Shown here: positions 42,758-51,226 of the stretch, one piece after another
Position numbering within the stretch: position 1 is the stretch's first letter
How the letters are laid out: every line of letters starts with the position of its first letter
NCBI RefSeq assembly: GCF_900129725.1
Contig: NZ_FQWQ01000001.1
Span: 1,364,001-1,428,000 of the forward strand
DNA length: 64,000 nucleotides
Direction: 5' to 3'
Source: Chryseolinea serpens
GTDB lineage: Bacteria; Bacteroidota; Bacteroidia; Cytophagales; Cyclobacteriaceae
Program-made: the position numbers and the translations under genes
Notes under the pieces: model-generated
Told to the model about the DNA's origin: nothing
Database searches by the model: none
What the model saw: the letters and a program-made list of their open reading frames with translations, nothing else

Positions 42758-45700
42758 ATGCTGAGATTTTTACCCGGATTGCTGTTCATATTGCTGTCTT
42801 CTTTCACCTTCGCCCAGGGCGTGTTGGTGAAAGGACGGGTCGCGTCTGCCACCGAGCCGAACGGCTTGCCGGGGGTGAACGTGGTGGTGAAAGGTACGTC
42901 GGTGGGCACCATCACCGATATCAATGGCGAGTATTCTCTCGAGGCACCGCTCGGTTCCGTTCTCGCTTTCTCGTTTGTAGGATATGTTACACAGGAATTC
43001 ACCTTCAATGGCCAAACGGCCGTCAACATCACACTGGCAGAAGAATCTACGGAATTGACCGAAGTGATCGTCACGGGATATTCGTCCGTACAGAAAAGAG
43101 ATATTACGGGGGTGGTCTCGTCCATTAAAGGCGACGCGGTGAGAGACCAGTCCATCAACGGCATTGACCAGGCCCTGCAGGGACAGGCGCCGGGGGTGCA
43201 AGTGGTGCAATCTTCCGGCACGCCGGGGGGTGGCGTCGCGGTGCGCATCCGCGGCAGCACGTCCATCAATGCCTCCAACCGCCCGCTTTACATTATCGAT
43301 GGCGTGCCCATTCAGGTGGGAGCCTTGTCGCAACGGGATTTCGGCGGCCAGGACGACAACGCTTTGGCCCTGATCAATCCCGGGGATGTTGAATCCTACC
43401 AAATCTTAAGCGACGCCTCCGCCAAAGCCATGTACGGCTCACGCGCCGCCAATGGCGTGGTCATCATCACGACCAAACGCGGAAAGCAGAAGAAAGCGGC
43501 CATCACGTTCGACGTGCAACGCGGTATGGTCGATATCGTCAAAAAGCTGGATCTGCTCAACTCCACGCAACTGCTCGAACTGCAACGGGAGGCTGTGCGC
43601 AACGCAGGCAAAAATCCAGACGGCCTCGGGCTTATTCCCGGGGTGACCGATGCCGTGAACACCAACTGGCAGGATGCCGTGCTCCGGACTGGCATCATGC
43701 AGCAATACCAGATGTCGGCTTCCGGCGGCGACGATGTCACGACCTATTATATCAGCGGCAGCTATCGCGATGAAGAGGGTGTGCAATTGAACAACCGCTT
43801 CCAACGTCTGGCCGGCGTGTTGAACCTGGACCGCAAGCTTTCCAGCAAACTCTCGATAGGCACCAATCTAAACCTCTCGCATACGGTCAACAAACGCATC
43901 AAGGGCGATAACTTTTTGGATGGCGTATACTCCGGCGCCGTAAAAAGCCTCCCCTACTACACACCCTACGACGAGAATGGCAGGATCGTGGGACCGAGTT
44001 CCTCGCTGTACCCGGGCTTCCCTAATTTCAACCCTGTAGGACAGGCCCTCTTGCCCCGGTTCGATGCGCTGACCACCAAATTGCTTGGCAACGTCAACGC
44101 GCGCTACCAGATCTCCAACGAACTTTTCCTGCGGGCACAAGCGGGTATCGACTACAACGAGGTGCTCGAAGATCAATATGAGTCCACGCAAACCGCCATC
44201 GGCGGCGTGCTGGAAAGCGTTGGGGGCAAAGGCTATGGGGTCTATAGCACCACCAACCTGGGATCGTTCATTGTGAACGCCACCTTGAACTACAATAAAG
44301 CGATCGGCGACAAACATCACTTCTCGGGTCTGCTGGGCACCGAGATGATCCGGCAAACATCGCGCACCAGCAGCGTGCAGGGAAGAATTTTTCCCAGCGA
44401 CGATTTCACCTACATCGGGTCGGCGGGCATCGTTGACCAGGGCTCATCCTTTAAAGCTCAAAACGGACTTTTCTCCGTGTTCGGGGAAGTGAAATACGAC
44501 TATCTCGACCGGTATCTCCTCACGGCAGGGATGCGCGCCGATGGTTCGTCACGATTCGGTCCCGGTAACCGTTTTGGATATTTCCCCTCCGTGTCGGCCG
44601 GGTGGAGAATTTCTGAGGAAGGATTCTTTAAAGAATCTTCGGTCAGTAATGTGATCAACGACCTGAAGCTCCGGTCCAGCTTTGGTTTTACCGGAAACGA
44701 AAGAATTGGAAACTTCCAATTCCTCGGAACGTGGGCTGCCTCTACCTACAATGGAAGTGCCGGGGTGTCGCCTCAAAAGGTGGGCAATCCGGATTTGAAA
44801 TGGGAAGCCACACGCGAGGTGAACGTGGGATTTGACCTGGCCATGCTGGAGAACCGCATCCAGGTAACGGCCAACGCTTACTACAATAAAACAACGGACA
44901 TGCTGTACAACCGGCCCTATCCTACCACAACGGGCTTCGCGGGCCAGACCGACAATATCGCGGAGATGCGAAATAAAGGTCTTGAGCTGGGCATCACATC
45001 CGTGAACATCGACAAGCGGCTGAAGTGGACCACGACGGTGAACCTCTCCAAGAACATGAACAAGATCCTCTTCCTGGCCGATTCAATCCCGGTGTATACC
45101 GGCTACCAGGCCAACGGGGTCGATGGCACGAACGTCTTGCAGGTAGGTCAACCGATCGGCACATTCACCGGTCTGCGCTTCCTGGGCGTAGATCCTGGCA
45201 CGGGCGACGCCATCTATGACGACGTGAACAAAGACGGCAAGATCACGAACGCCGATGCCGTGGTGATTGGCAACGCCCAGCCTAAGCTCATCGGCGGCAT
45301 CACCAACAAGCTCAGCTACGGACGGTTCGACTTGTCTGTTTTCTTCCAGTTTTCGCTGGGAAACAAGATCCTGAACTTCTCGAAAGAAACGTTTGTCAAC
45401 GCCGGGCAAGACATCCAAAACAACCAGTCCGTGGCCGCGCTTCGCCGCTGGCAGAAGCCGGGCGACATCACGGATGTGCCCCGCTATGAACTGGGCAACA
45501 CGTTCAACAACCTGCACAGCAGCCGCTTCCTGGAAGATGGCTCCTACCTGCGTCTCAAGAACGTGAGCATCGGCTACAACCTGCCCTCGCGTGTTACGGA
45601 CCGCCTGAAAATGGAACGGGTCCGGATCTTTGCCGCAGCCACCAACCTGTGGACGTATACCAAGTACACCGGTGCTGACCCGGAAGTGAGCACACTCGAC

Positions 45701-45787
45701 GGTTCCACCACCGCACAAGGCATCGACTTCTTTACGTTGCCCCAGGTACGCACCCTTTCCGTTGGACTTAACGCCACATTAAAATGA
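42758..45787 (+). CDS. SusC-like TonB-dependent outer-membrane transporter
   Basis: This is a 1009-residue outer-membrane receptor. A signal peptide (FLPGLLFILLSSFTFAQ) is followed by a carboxypeptidase-regulatory-like domain (about 22-100, LPGVNVVVKGTSVGTITDINGEYSL). The TonB-box region EVIVTGYSSVQKRDITG (about 102-118) and a plug domain come next, with RIRGSTSINASNRPLYIIDGVPI and AMYGSRAANGVVIITTKRGK. A 22-strand barrel reaches the C-terminus, with PSVSAGWRISEEGFF and LRLKNVSIGYNLP. It drives energised uptake of a ligand captured by the SusD lipoprotein encoded next; the genes overlap by ATGA. It begins an operon that ends with an M43 peptidase, which points to a peptide or glycopeptide ligand. 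Confidence 0.96.
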   Translation: MLRFLPGLLFILLSSFTFAQGVLVKGRVASATEPNGLPGVNVVVKGTSVGTITDINGEYSLEAPLGSVLAFSFVGYVTQEFTFNGQTAVNITLAEESTELTEVIVTGYSSVQKRDITGVVSSIKGDAVRDQSINGIDQALQGQAPGVQVVQSSGTPGGGVAVRIRGSTSINASNRPLYIIDGVPIQVGALSQRDFGGQDDNALALINPGDVESYQILSDASAKAMYGSRAANGVVIITTKRGKQKKAAITFDVQRGMVDIVKKLDLLNSTQLLELQREAVRNAGKNPDGLGLIPGVTDAVNTNWQDAVLRTGIMQQYQMSASGGDDVTTYYISGSYRDEEGVQLNNRFQRLAGVLNLDRKLSSKLSIGTNLNLSHTVNKRIKGDNFLDGVYSGAVKSLPYYTPYDENGRIVGPSSSLYPGFPNFNPVGQALLPRFDALTTKLLGNVNARYQISNELFLRAQAGIDYNEVLEDQYESTQTAIGGVLESVGGKGYGVYSTTNLGSFIVNATLNYNKAIGDKHHFSGLLGTEMIRQTSRTSSVQGRIFPSDDFTYIGSAGIVDQGSSFKAQNGLFSVFGEVKYDYLDRYLLTAGMRADGSSRFGPGNRFGYFPSVSAGWRISEEGFFKESSVSNVINDLKLRSSFGFTGNERIGNFQFLGTWAASTYNGSAGVSPQKVGNPDLKWEATREVNVGFDLAMLENRIQVTANAYYNKTTDMLYNRPYPTTTGFAGQTDNIAEMRNKGLELGITSVNIDKRLKWTTTVNLSKNMNKILFLADSIPVYTGYQANGVDGTNVLQVGQPIGTFTGLRFLGVDPGTGDAIYDDVNKDGKITNADAVVIGNAQPKLIGGITNKLSYGRFDLSVFFQFSLGNKILNFSKETFVNAGQDIQNNQSVAALRRWQKPGDITDVPRYELGNTFNNLHSSRFLEDGSYLRLKNVSIGYNLPSRVTDRLKMERVRIFAAATNLWTYTKYTGADPEVSTLDGSTTAQGIDFFTLPQVRTLSVGLNATLK

Positions 45788-47151
45788 AAAAATCATCCGC
45801 CATATTTTTCACCACCCTCAGCCTGGCCCTTTTCGTCAGCGGATGCAAAGACACGCTCGAGCCCAAGCCGATTGACATCCTCACCGACGACGTGGTGCTG
45901 AACGAACCCGCCGACGTACCCAATGTGGAGATCGGTTTGTATAGCGCATTCCGGACGGTCGCGCCCGCTACGGTGATTGCCGGCGATGCCACGGCCGACC
46001 TGCTGATCAACAACGGGACGTTTACGCAGTACCAGGAACTGGGCACCAAACAGATCACCTCTGCCAATGCATCGGTGTCCACGTTGTGGTCGGCATTGTA
46101 TGAGACCATCTATGTGGCCAACTTCATCCTGGAACGATTGCCTAACGTAGATGGCGTTCCCACCGCCCTGCGCAACCAGGTGATGGGCGAAGCACATTTC
46201 GTCAGGGGCTATTGCTATTTCATTCTGGCCTATTCGTTTGGTGCTGTGCCGCTGGTCACCACGACATCGATCGAGACCAACCGGAATATTGGCCGCACCG
46301 ACCGAGAGGAGATCCTTGATTTTGCGTTGGCCGACTACACCGCCGCGTTGGGTCAGATGCCGGCCAAGCCTACCAGCACAGCATTTGCGGGCGAGTATGC
46401 CTTGCAATCGGCGCTGGCGCGTTTTCACCTCTACCGCGAAAACTGGGCCGATGCAGAAACGTATGCCACCAACGTGATCAACTCAAAACAGTATTCACTC
46501 GACACGCTTTTTTCCTATGTGGTCACCAAAGATTTTCCGGCCGAGTCGATCCTGGAAGGTGCTTACACGCTTACGGATGATCCGGGTACTGATGGTAACA
46601 TCGGGTTGAACAACATTTTTGTGAGCCGCCGCGAGCTTATCCCGTCCAACCCCGCCGTGGTGGCGCTGGCTTCGGATGAGTCGGGCGACCGGTTTAGCAG
46701 CATCAGGTTTAGCGCCGATAACCTGAAGGGCAACGACAACGGCTGGTCGGTAGCCAAATTCGGCACAGCCGACCAGGACAACAACAACGTGATGTTTTTC
46801 CGCCTGGGCGAGATCTACCTGATCCGCGCCGAGGCCCGTGCGCAACAGAACAATGTGACCGGTGACAATTCGGCGCAAACCGATATTAATGTATTGCGCA
46901 AACGCGCCAAAGCGCCTACGATCTCGGCGGTGACCAAAACACAGATGATGCAGATCATCGAGAACGAGCGGCTGTATGAATTAGCGTTTGAGGGCCACCG
47001 TTGGTTTGACCTGGTGCGAACGGGGCGGGCCAGTGCGGTGATGTCTGCTTTCTCGACCAACTGGCAGGATAAATATGAAGTGTGGCCTGTGCCGCAGCGT
47101 GAAATTCAAAATAACCCGGCGTTGGTCGGCAATCAAAACCCTGGCTACTAA
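45784..47151 (+). CDS. SusD-like substrate-binding lipoprotein (RagB/SusD)
   Basis: This is a 455-residue surface lipoprotein. The lipobox is LFVSGC with Cys at about residue 20. It has the SusD helical TPR scaffold, for example ANFILERLPNVDG, VMGEAHFVRGYCYFILAYSFGAVPLV (about 130-160) and AEARAQQNNV. The C-terminal SusD block is IIENERLYELAFEGHRWFDLVRTGRA (about 395-420) with WPVPQREIQNNP. It acts as the lid of the SusC barrel and gives substrate selectivity. It overlaps susC by 4 bp and the next gene begins 3 bp after its stop. Confidence 0.95.
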   Translation: MKKSSAIFFTTLSLALFVSGCKDTLEPKPIDILTDDVVLNEPADVPNVEIGLYSAFRTVAPATVIAGDATADLLINNGTFTQYQELGTKQITSANASVSTLWSALYETIYVANFILERLPNVDGVPTALRNQVMGEAHFVRGYCYFILAYSFGAVPLVTTTSIETNRNIGRTDREEILDFALADYTAALGQMPAKPTSTAFAGEYALQSALARFHLYRENWADAETYATNVINSKQYSLDTLFSYVVTKDFPAESILEGAYTLTDDPGTDGNIGLNNIFVSRRELIPSNPAVVALASDESGDRFSSIRFSADNLKGNDNGWSVAKFGTADQDNNNVMFFRLGEIYLIRAEARAQQNNVTGDNSAQTDINVLRKRAKAPTISAVTKTQMMQIIENERLYELAFEGHRWFDLVRTGRASAVMSAFSTNWQDKYEVWPVPQREIQNNPALVGNQNPGY

Positions 47152-47154
47152 TCT

Positions 47155-47946
47155 ATGAAGTATAACAAGGCGATATTGCAAGTGATGTTATGGGGCCTCG
47201 TCGCCGTGGTACTGAGCTGCGAGACGGAGAAGATCATTTTTACGGGACCCTATCACGTCCGGTTCAGCGACACGCTGCAGACCTTGAAAGAAAGCCATAG
47301 CCAGCCCGTGAAGATCGAAGTTCACCTGGCCGGACCCCAGTTGCAGGACGACGTGACCGCGACCTACTCCATCACCGGCACGGCGCGCGAGGGCATCGAC
47401 TACACCATCGTTGGCGACCGCGGCAAGGTGAAGCTGACCCGCGAGAGCAGCTTCGGCTACATCACCGTCCAGCTCATCAACAACTCGAACAACATCCTCC
47501 GCTCGCAAACGCTGATCCTCACCCTGACCGGCACCGATCACGCCAACATCGGCGTGGGGCAAGACGGCGGCGGCCTCGGCAAGAAATTTATCTTCACCAT
47601 CCAGGACGACTGCATCCTGGGCGGCAACTACCAGGGCCTGAAAGACGAGTTGTCGGTGCCCGTGGAGGACATCACCATCATCAGCACGGATTGTGAGGAG
47701 TATACGCTTTCCAACTGGGATATCGATATCTTCCAGTTCCCGCGCGAACGCTCGCTCAAGTTCATCGACAACGGCGATAACACCCTGACCATTCCCGATC
47801 AGAAAGATGCCACCCTGCCGGCTGATTCGGCTACCATCAACGGTTCGGGTTTTGTAGATCCTCAAACGCACGACATCTTCATGAAAGTGAAGCTGGCCGG
47901 CTATAAGGGACAACCCGAATTCTCATTCAAACTCATAAGGGACTAA
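47155..47946 (+). CDS. Lipoprotein of SusE/DUF4843-like position with Calx-beta-like domain
   Basis: This is a 263-residue protein. The lipobox VVLSC has Cys at about residue 22. The N-terminal domain (about 30-155) resembles a Calx-beta or DUF4843-type beta sandwich: VRFSDTLQTLKES, then VTATYSITGTAREGIDYTI and FGYITVQLINNSN. The C-terminal domain (about 160-263, GGNYQGLKDELSV ... YTLSNWDIDIF ... SGFVDPQTHDIFMKVKL) is typical of accessory lipoproteins in Sus operons. It is probably a surface ligand-binding partner of SusCD. The family name is uncertain; the location in the operon is the main support. Confidence 0.78.
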   Translation: MKYNKAILQVMLWGLVAVVLSCETEKIIFTGPYHVRFSDTLQTLKESHSQPVKIEVHLAGPQLQDDVTATYSITGTAREGIDYTIVGDRGKVKLTRESSFGYITVQLINNSNNILRSQTLILTLTGTDHANIGVGQDGGGLGKKFIFTIQDDCILGGNYQGLKDELSVPVEDITIISTDCEEYTLSNWDIDIFQFPRERSLKFIDNGDNTLTIPDQKDATLPADSATINGSGFVDPQTHDIFMKVKLAGYKGQPEFSFKLIRD

Positions 47947-47958
47947 AAGCTGCGCCAC

Positions 47959-48459
47959 ATGAAAACACGGAACGTCCTTTTCTACAGTCTCTTGCTCTTG
48001 CTGGCCGCAGCCTGCTCGGAGGAAGTGAAACCCATACCCTACACCTACACGCAGCACTTCACGGGCACCACCAGTCGCGCGTGGAAGCTCACCGGCCTGG
48101 TGATCAAGCAAGCCGGCAAAGGCGACGTCGTTTTCCGCGAGTCGGACCTTGCCCAGGCGTTGGGCAGTTGCGTGGCCGACGACCGCTACGTGTTCTATGC
48201 CAACACGCTGCATACCTATGAAGTGCAGGAAGGCGCCAGCACCTGCAAGCCCGGCGATCCTCAACTTTATTTGACTGATGCGTGGGCATTCTCGAACGCC
48301 AACGCCACCCTCGCCTTTATTTTTCCCGTGTTGTCGGACCAACAGCTCCCCTATTTTGTGCGCAGTGCAGACGATACACAGATGGAGCTCGAGATTTTTT
48401 TGGATGAAAACAATACCAGTAGCTACCGGATGACCTTCAAGGCTACCAACAACAATTAA
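47959..48459 (+). CDS. Small lipoprotein of the SusCD operon
   Basis: This is a 166-residue protein. The lipobox LLLAAAC has Cys at about residue 20. The mature part (RAWKLTGLVIKQAGKGDVVFRESDLAQALGSC ... DDRYVFYANTLHTYEVQEGASTC ... MTFKATN) has the beta-strand spacing of lipocalin-like (DUF5004/lipocalin_4) proteins that are common beside SusCD. Two cysteines in the middle may form a disulfide. It lies 12 bp after the preceding lipoprotein and 11 bp before the peptidase gene. The exact role is unknown; surface ligand binding is inferred. Confidence 0.78.
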   Translation: MKTRNVLFYSLLLLLAAACSEEVKPIPYTYTQHFTGTTSRAWKLTGLVIKQAGKGDVVFRESDLAQALGSCVADDRYVFYANTLHTYEVQEGASTCKPGDPQLYLTDAWAFSNANATLAFIFPVLSDQQLPYFVRSADDTQMELEIFLDENNTSSYRMTFKATNNN

Positions 48460-48470
48460 CGACGAAGAAC

Positions 48471-50852
48471 ATGATACGCCGTGTTTTATTTATAGCCGCC
48501 TGTGCCCTCGCTTCCCTGCACGCCGCCAAGGCCCAGTCCATCCGCCAATGCGCAACCATGGAGCAGGACAGCATCAACAAGCTTAAATACCCGTGGCGCT
48601 CAAACTTCGACGACCTGGAGCAAGTCATCCAGCAAACCCTGCAGCAGGAAGCCCGAAATCCAACCAACGGCAGAACGGAGGACATCATCATCACGATCCC
48701 CATCATCGTGCACGTGGTGCACAAAGGCGAGGCTGTGGGCACCGGACGCAACCTGAGCCAGGCACAGATCCAATCGCAGATCGCCGTATTGAATGAAGAC
48801 TACCGCCGCAAGGTGGGCTCCAATGGCTACAACACGGATCCCCGCTCGGCCGACATCGAGATCGAATTCTGTCTTGCACCGGTCGACCAGCAAGGCAACC
48901 CCATGGCCGAACCCGGCATCGATCGCATCGCCAACTCCCAGGATACCTGGACCCGCACACAAATCGAAGCCTTTAAACCTCAAACCATCTGGAACCCGAG
49001 CAAGTACTACAACATCTGGACGCTGAAATTTGGCGGTGAAGACGCCAACCTGTTGGGCTATGCGCAGTTTCCCGACAAATCGGGGTTGAGTGGCATCAGC
49101 GATGGGGGCTCTGCATCCACCGATGGTGTGGTTGTTCAATACACGTCATTCGGTTCGGCACAGAAGGGCAATTTCCCCATCATGTCGGAACCCTACAACA
49201 AGGGCAGAACCCTGAGCCACGAAACCGGCCACTGGCTGGGATTGCGTCACATTTGGGGCGATGGTGTTTGTGCAGATGATTATGTTGCCGACACCCCGCC
49301 GGCAAAAGGCCCAAGCCGCGGTTGCCCGGTGACCACACTCGCCTGCGACAACAGCGGGCCCATCATGCCACAAAACTATATGGACTATAGCGACGATGCC
49401 TGCATGAACATTTTCACGAAGGGACAAAAGGATCGCATCCGTGCCGTCTTGATCAACAGCCCCAGAAGAAAAGCCCTTTATGAACTGGGCTCCTTGTGCA
49501 CCCCCATCGACCCAGCCGCTCCTCCCACCGTCAGCTTCTTTGCCGACCGCACGAGCTGTGTGTTGCGCGAAGCGAAAGTGCAGTTCACCAGCATCGCCAC
49601 CAATTTCCCCACCGACTATCGCTGGTACTTTGAAGGCGGCACCCCCGACTCGTCGCGGGCCGCTAACCCGACGATCCAATACAACGTGGGCGGTGTGTAC
49701 CGCGTAGCGCTCGTGGCCCGGAACAAGAAAGGCTACGGCGACACGCTGAACATCGATCAATATATCCACGTCTCGAACGAAGGCGTCTGCGGCAGCCTTA
49801 CCAACTTTGACCCTGCCTACACGCCCTCCATTCTGAACGCCGCCGACTTTGGAAGCTACACCGGCTACCTCACGGGCACCAACAGTACCAAGAACATGGC
49901 CTACTCCGAACGCTTCGCCAACGTCTGTGGCTATGCGTATGTGAGCGGCGCCAAGATAAAATTCGCCAACCTCGCCGACGCCCCGGATGATGCCACCGTG
50001 ACCGTCACCATCTACAACGCCCTGGGCTACCAAGGCGGCCCCGGTGCCGTGCTGGAGCGCAAGGAAGTGTTGCTCAAGCAGGTGAAGGACGACATCGCGA
50101 ACAACCGCTACACCGAGGTGGTGCTGGACCGCGAAACGCCCGCGGGCTTTGGAAAGCCTTTCCATGTGGGTGTGGAGATAAACAACGATGCGGGCTACAA
50201 GCTGGCCATCGTATCGTCGGCCAACAACGAGGCGAATAACTCTACTTCGTGGGTGCAGGATGCCACCGGTGAGTGGCGCCTGATGACCATTGCTTATGGT
50301 GCCAACATTGCGATGGATATCGAGCCTATCGTCGGCATCAATCCATCCGTTCAAATATCGGCTTCCAAACTGCTGATCACCCCCGGCGAACAAGTGATCC
50401 TCAACGGTCGCGGGGCCACCATCTTCTCGTGGGATTCGAATGATAATGTGATCAATAATGTGCTCGGACCTCAACTGGTCGTGAATCCGACCAAGACCAC
50501 GACCTATACCGTGAACGGCTCGGGGTTGGATCTGTGTAATGCCACAGCCGATCAGACCATTTATGTCGAGGGAGTGACGGGGGTGGAGAAAGCGTTGGAG
50601 ACCAGTATACAAGTCCATCCTAATCCTGGGACATCTGTGTTGAATCTGACGATCGATAATGATTATGTCGGGGATATTACGCTGCGGATGCAGTCGGTGT
50701 TGGGGCAGGATGTTCATCCGCCACAGCGGTTGGTCAAGGAGAATGCAACGTTGACGACTTCGGTTGATACTTCGCTTTGGCCTTCGGGGTTGTATCTGGT
50801 GTCGGTACAGATGGGGCAGCAGGCGGTGGTGAAGAAGTGGATTAAGAAGTGA
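48471..50852 (+). CDS. Secreted M43 (pappalysin-like) metallopeptidase with PKD domain and T9SS tail
   Basis: This is a 793-residue exported enzyme. A signal peptide (MIRRVLFIAACALASLHAAKAQ) is followed by a propeptide-like region. The M43 catalytic domain has zinc motif HETGHWLGLRH near residues 249-259 and the Met-turn NYMDYSDD near residue 303, with nearby cysteines. A PKD domain follows at about 345-440 (RWYFEGGTPDSS ... GGVYRVALVARNKKGYGD), then a beta-sandwich domain at about 445-625 and an Ig-like segment with GQxVxLNGRG. The end, IQVHPNPGTSVLNLTIDN ... PSGLYLVSVQMGQQAVVKKWIKK, is a Por-type (type A) T9SS sorting domain. Position as the last gene of the SusCD operon suggests it cuts protein outside the cell for uptake by SusCD. 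Confidence 0.92.
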   Translation: MIRRVLFIAACALASLHAAKAQSIRQCATMEQDSINKLKYPWRSNFDDLEQVIQQTLQQEARNPTNGRTEDIIITIPIIVHVVHKGEAVGTGRNLSQAQIQSQIAVLNEDYRRKVGSNGYNTDPRSADIEIEFCLAPVDQQGNPMAEPGIDRIANSQDTWTRTQIEAFKPQTIWNPSKYYNIWTLKFGGEDANLLGYAQFPDKSGLSGISDGGSASTDGVVVQYTSFGSAQKGNFPIMSEPYNKGRTLSHETGHWLGLRHIWGDGVCADDYVADTPPAKGPSRGCPVTTLACDNSGPIMPQNYMDYSDDACMNIFTKGQKDRIRAVLINSPRRKALYELGSLCTPIDPAAPPTVSFFADRTSCVLREAKVQFTSIATNFPTDYRWYFEGGTPDSSRAANPTIQYNVGGVYRVALVARNKKGYGDTLNIDQYIHVSNEGVCGSLTNFDPAYTPSILNAADFGSYTGYLTGTNSTKNMAYSERFANVCGYAYVSGAKIKFANLADAPDDATVTVTIYNALGYQGGPGAVLERKEVLLKQVKDDIANNRYTEVVLDRETPAGFGKPFHVGVEINNDAGYKLAIVSSANNEANNSTSWVQDATGEWRLMTIAYGANIAMDIEPIVGINPSVQISASKLLITPGEQVILNGRGATIFSWDSNDNVINNVLGPQLVVNPTKTTTYTVNGSGLDLCNATADQTIYVEGVTGVEKALETSIQVHPNPGTSVLNLTIDNDYVGDITLRMQSVLGQDVHPPQRLVKENATLTTSVDTSLWPSGLYLVSVQMGQQAVVKKWIKK

Positions 50853-50925
50853 GGATTCAGGAGCCAGGAGCCAGAATCTTTTTCTCGGCATTCAGTAGCC
50901 AGTATTCAGTAGTCAGTATCCAGCG
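50853..50925 (+). repeat. Short-tandem-repeat element, copy 3
   Basis: The element begins at the base after the peptidase stop codon. The 55 bp at 50858-50912 are identical to 29101-29155. Orientation relative to the upstream gene is the same as copy 1. Confidence 0.85.
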
Positions 50926-51226
50926 TACGGGGCGAGGAGTTCGGTGCCGCGTCATGTCGCAGGCACACGTTTTTTAAAAATCTACGCCAGTAGTTCAAGA
51001 CATCCCGAATTCCGAGAGCCCTGAGCCTGGATAACCTGCGCATGAACTAAAACGAACATCGGCAAACACCGATTGTCGCATGCCCGATCTCGAATGCATC
51101 ACTGCACGGATTCAAGGTGCTTTCCACGGGATTCCTTGGGCCACATGCGAAGCCAGAGGAAGTGTGTGCCTGCGGAATGACGTGATCTGATGAACGCTTA
51201 GAGGGTCTTCCGCTCTTGTCCTTTCC
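50926..51226. other. Intergenic region after the SusCD operon
   Basis: This is about 300 bp between two convergent genes. It contains a short dyad ATCGG-N6-CCGAT near 51060 without a T-run. I see no gene, RNA or clear terminator. Confidence 0.5.

Noticed and set aside
49146-50891. 581-codon open frame antisense to the M43 peptidase gene
   Set aside because: It lies opposite a clear M43/T9SS protein. Its start comes from the short-tandem-repeat element (MPRKRFWLLAP), which is an artefact shared with copy 1.
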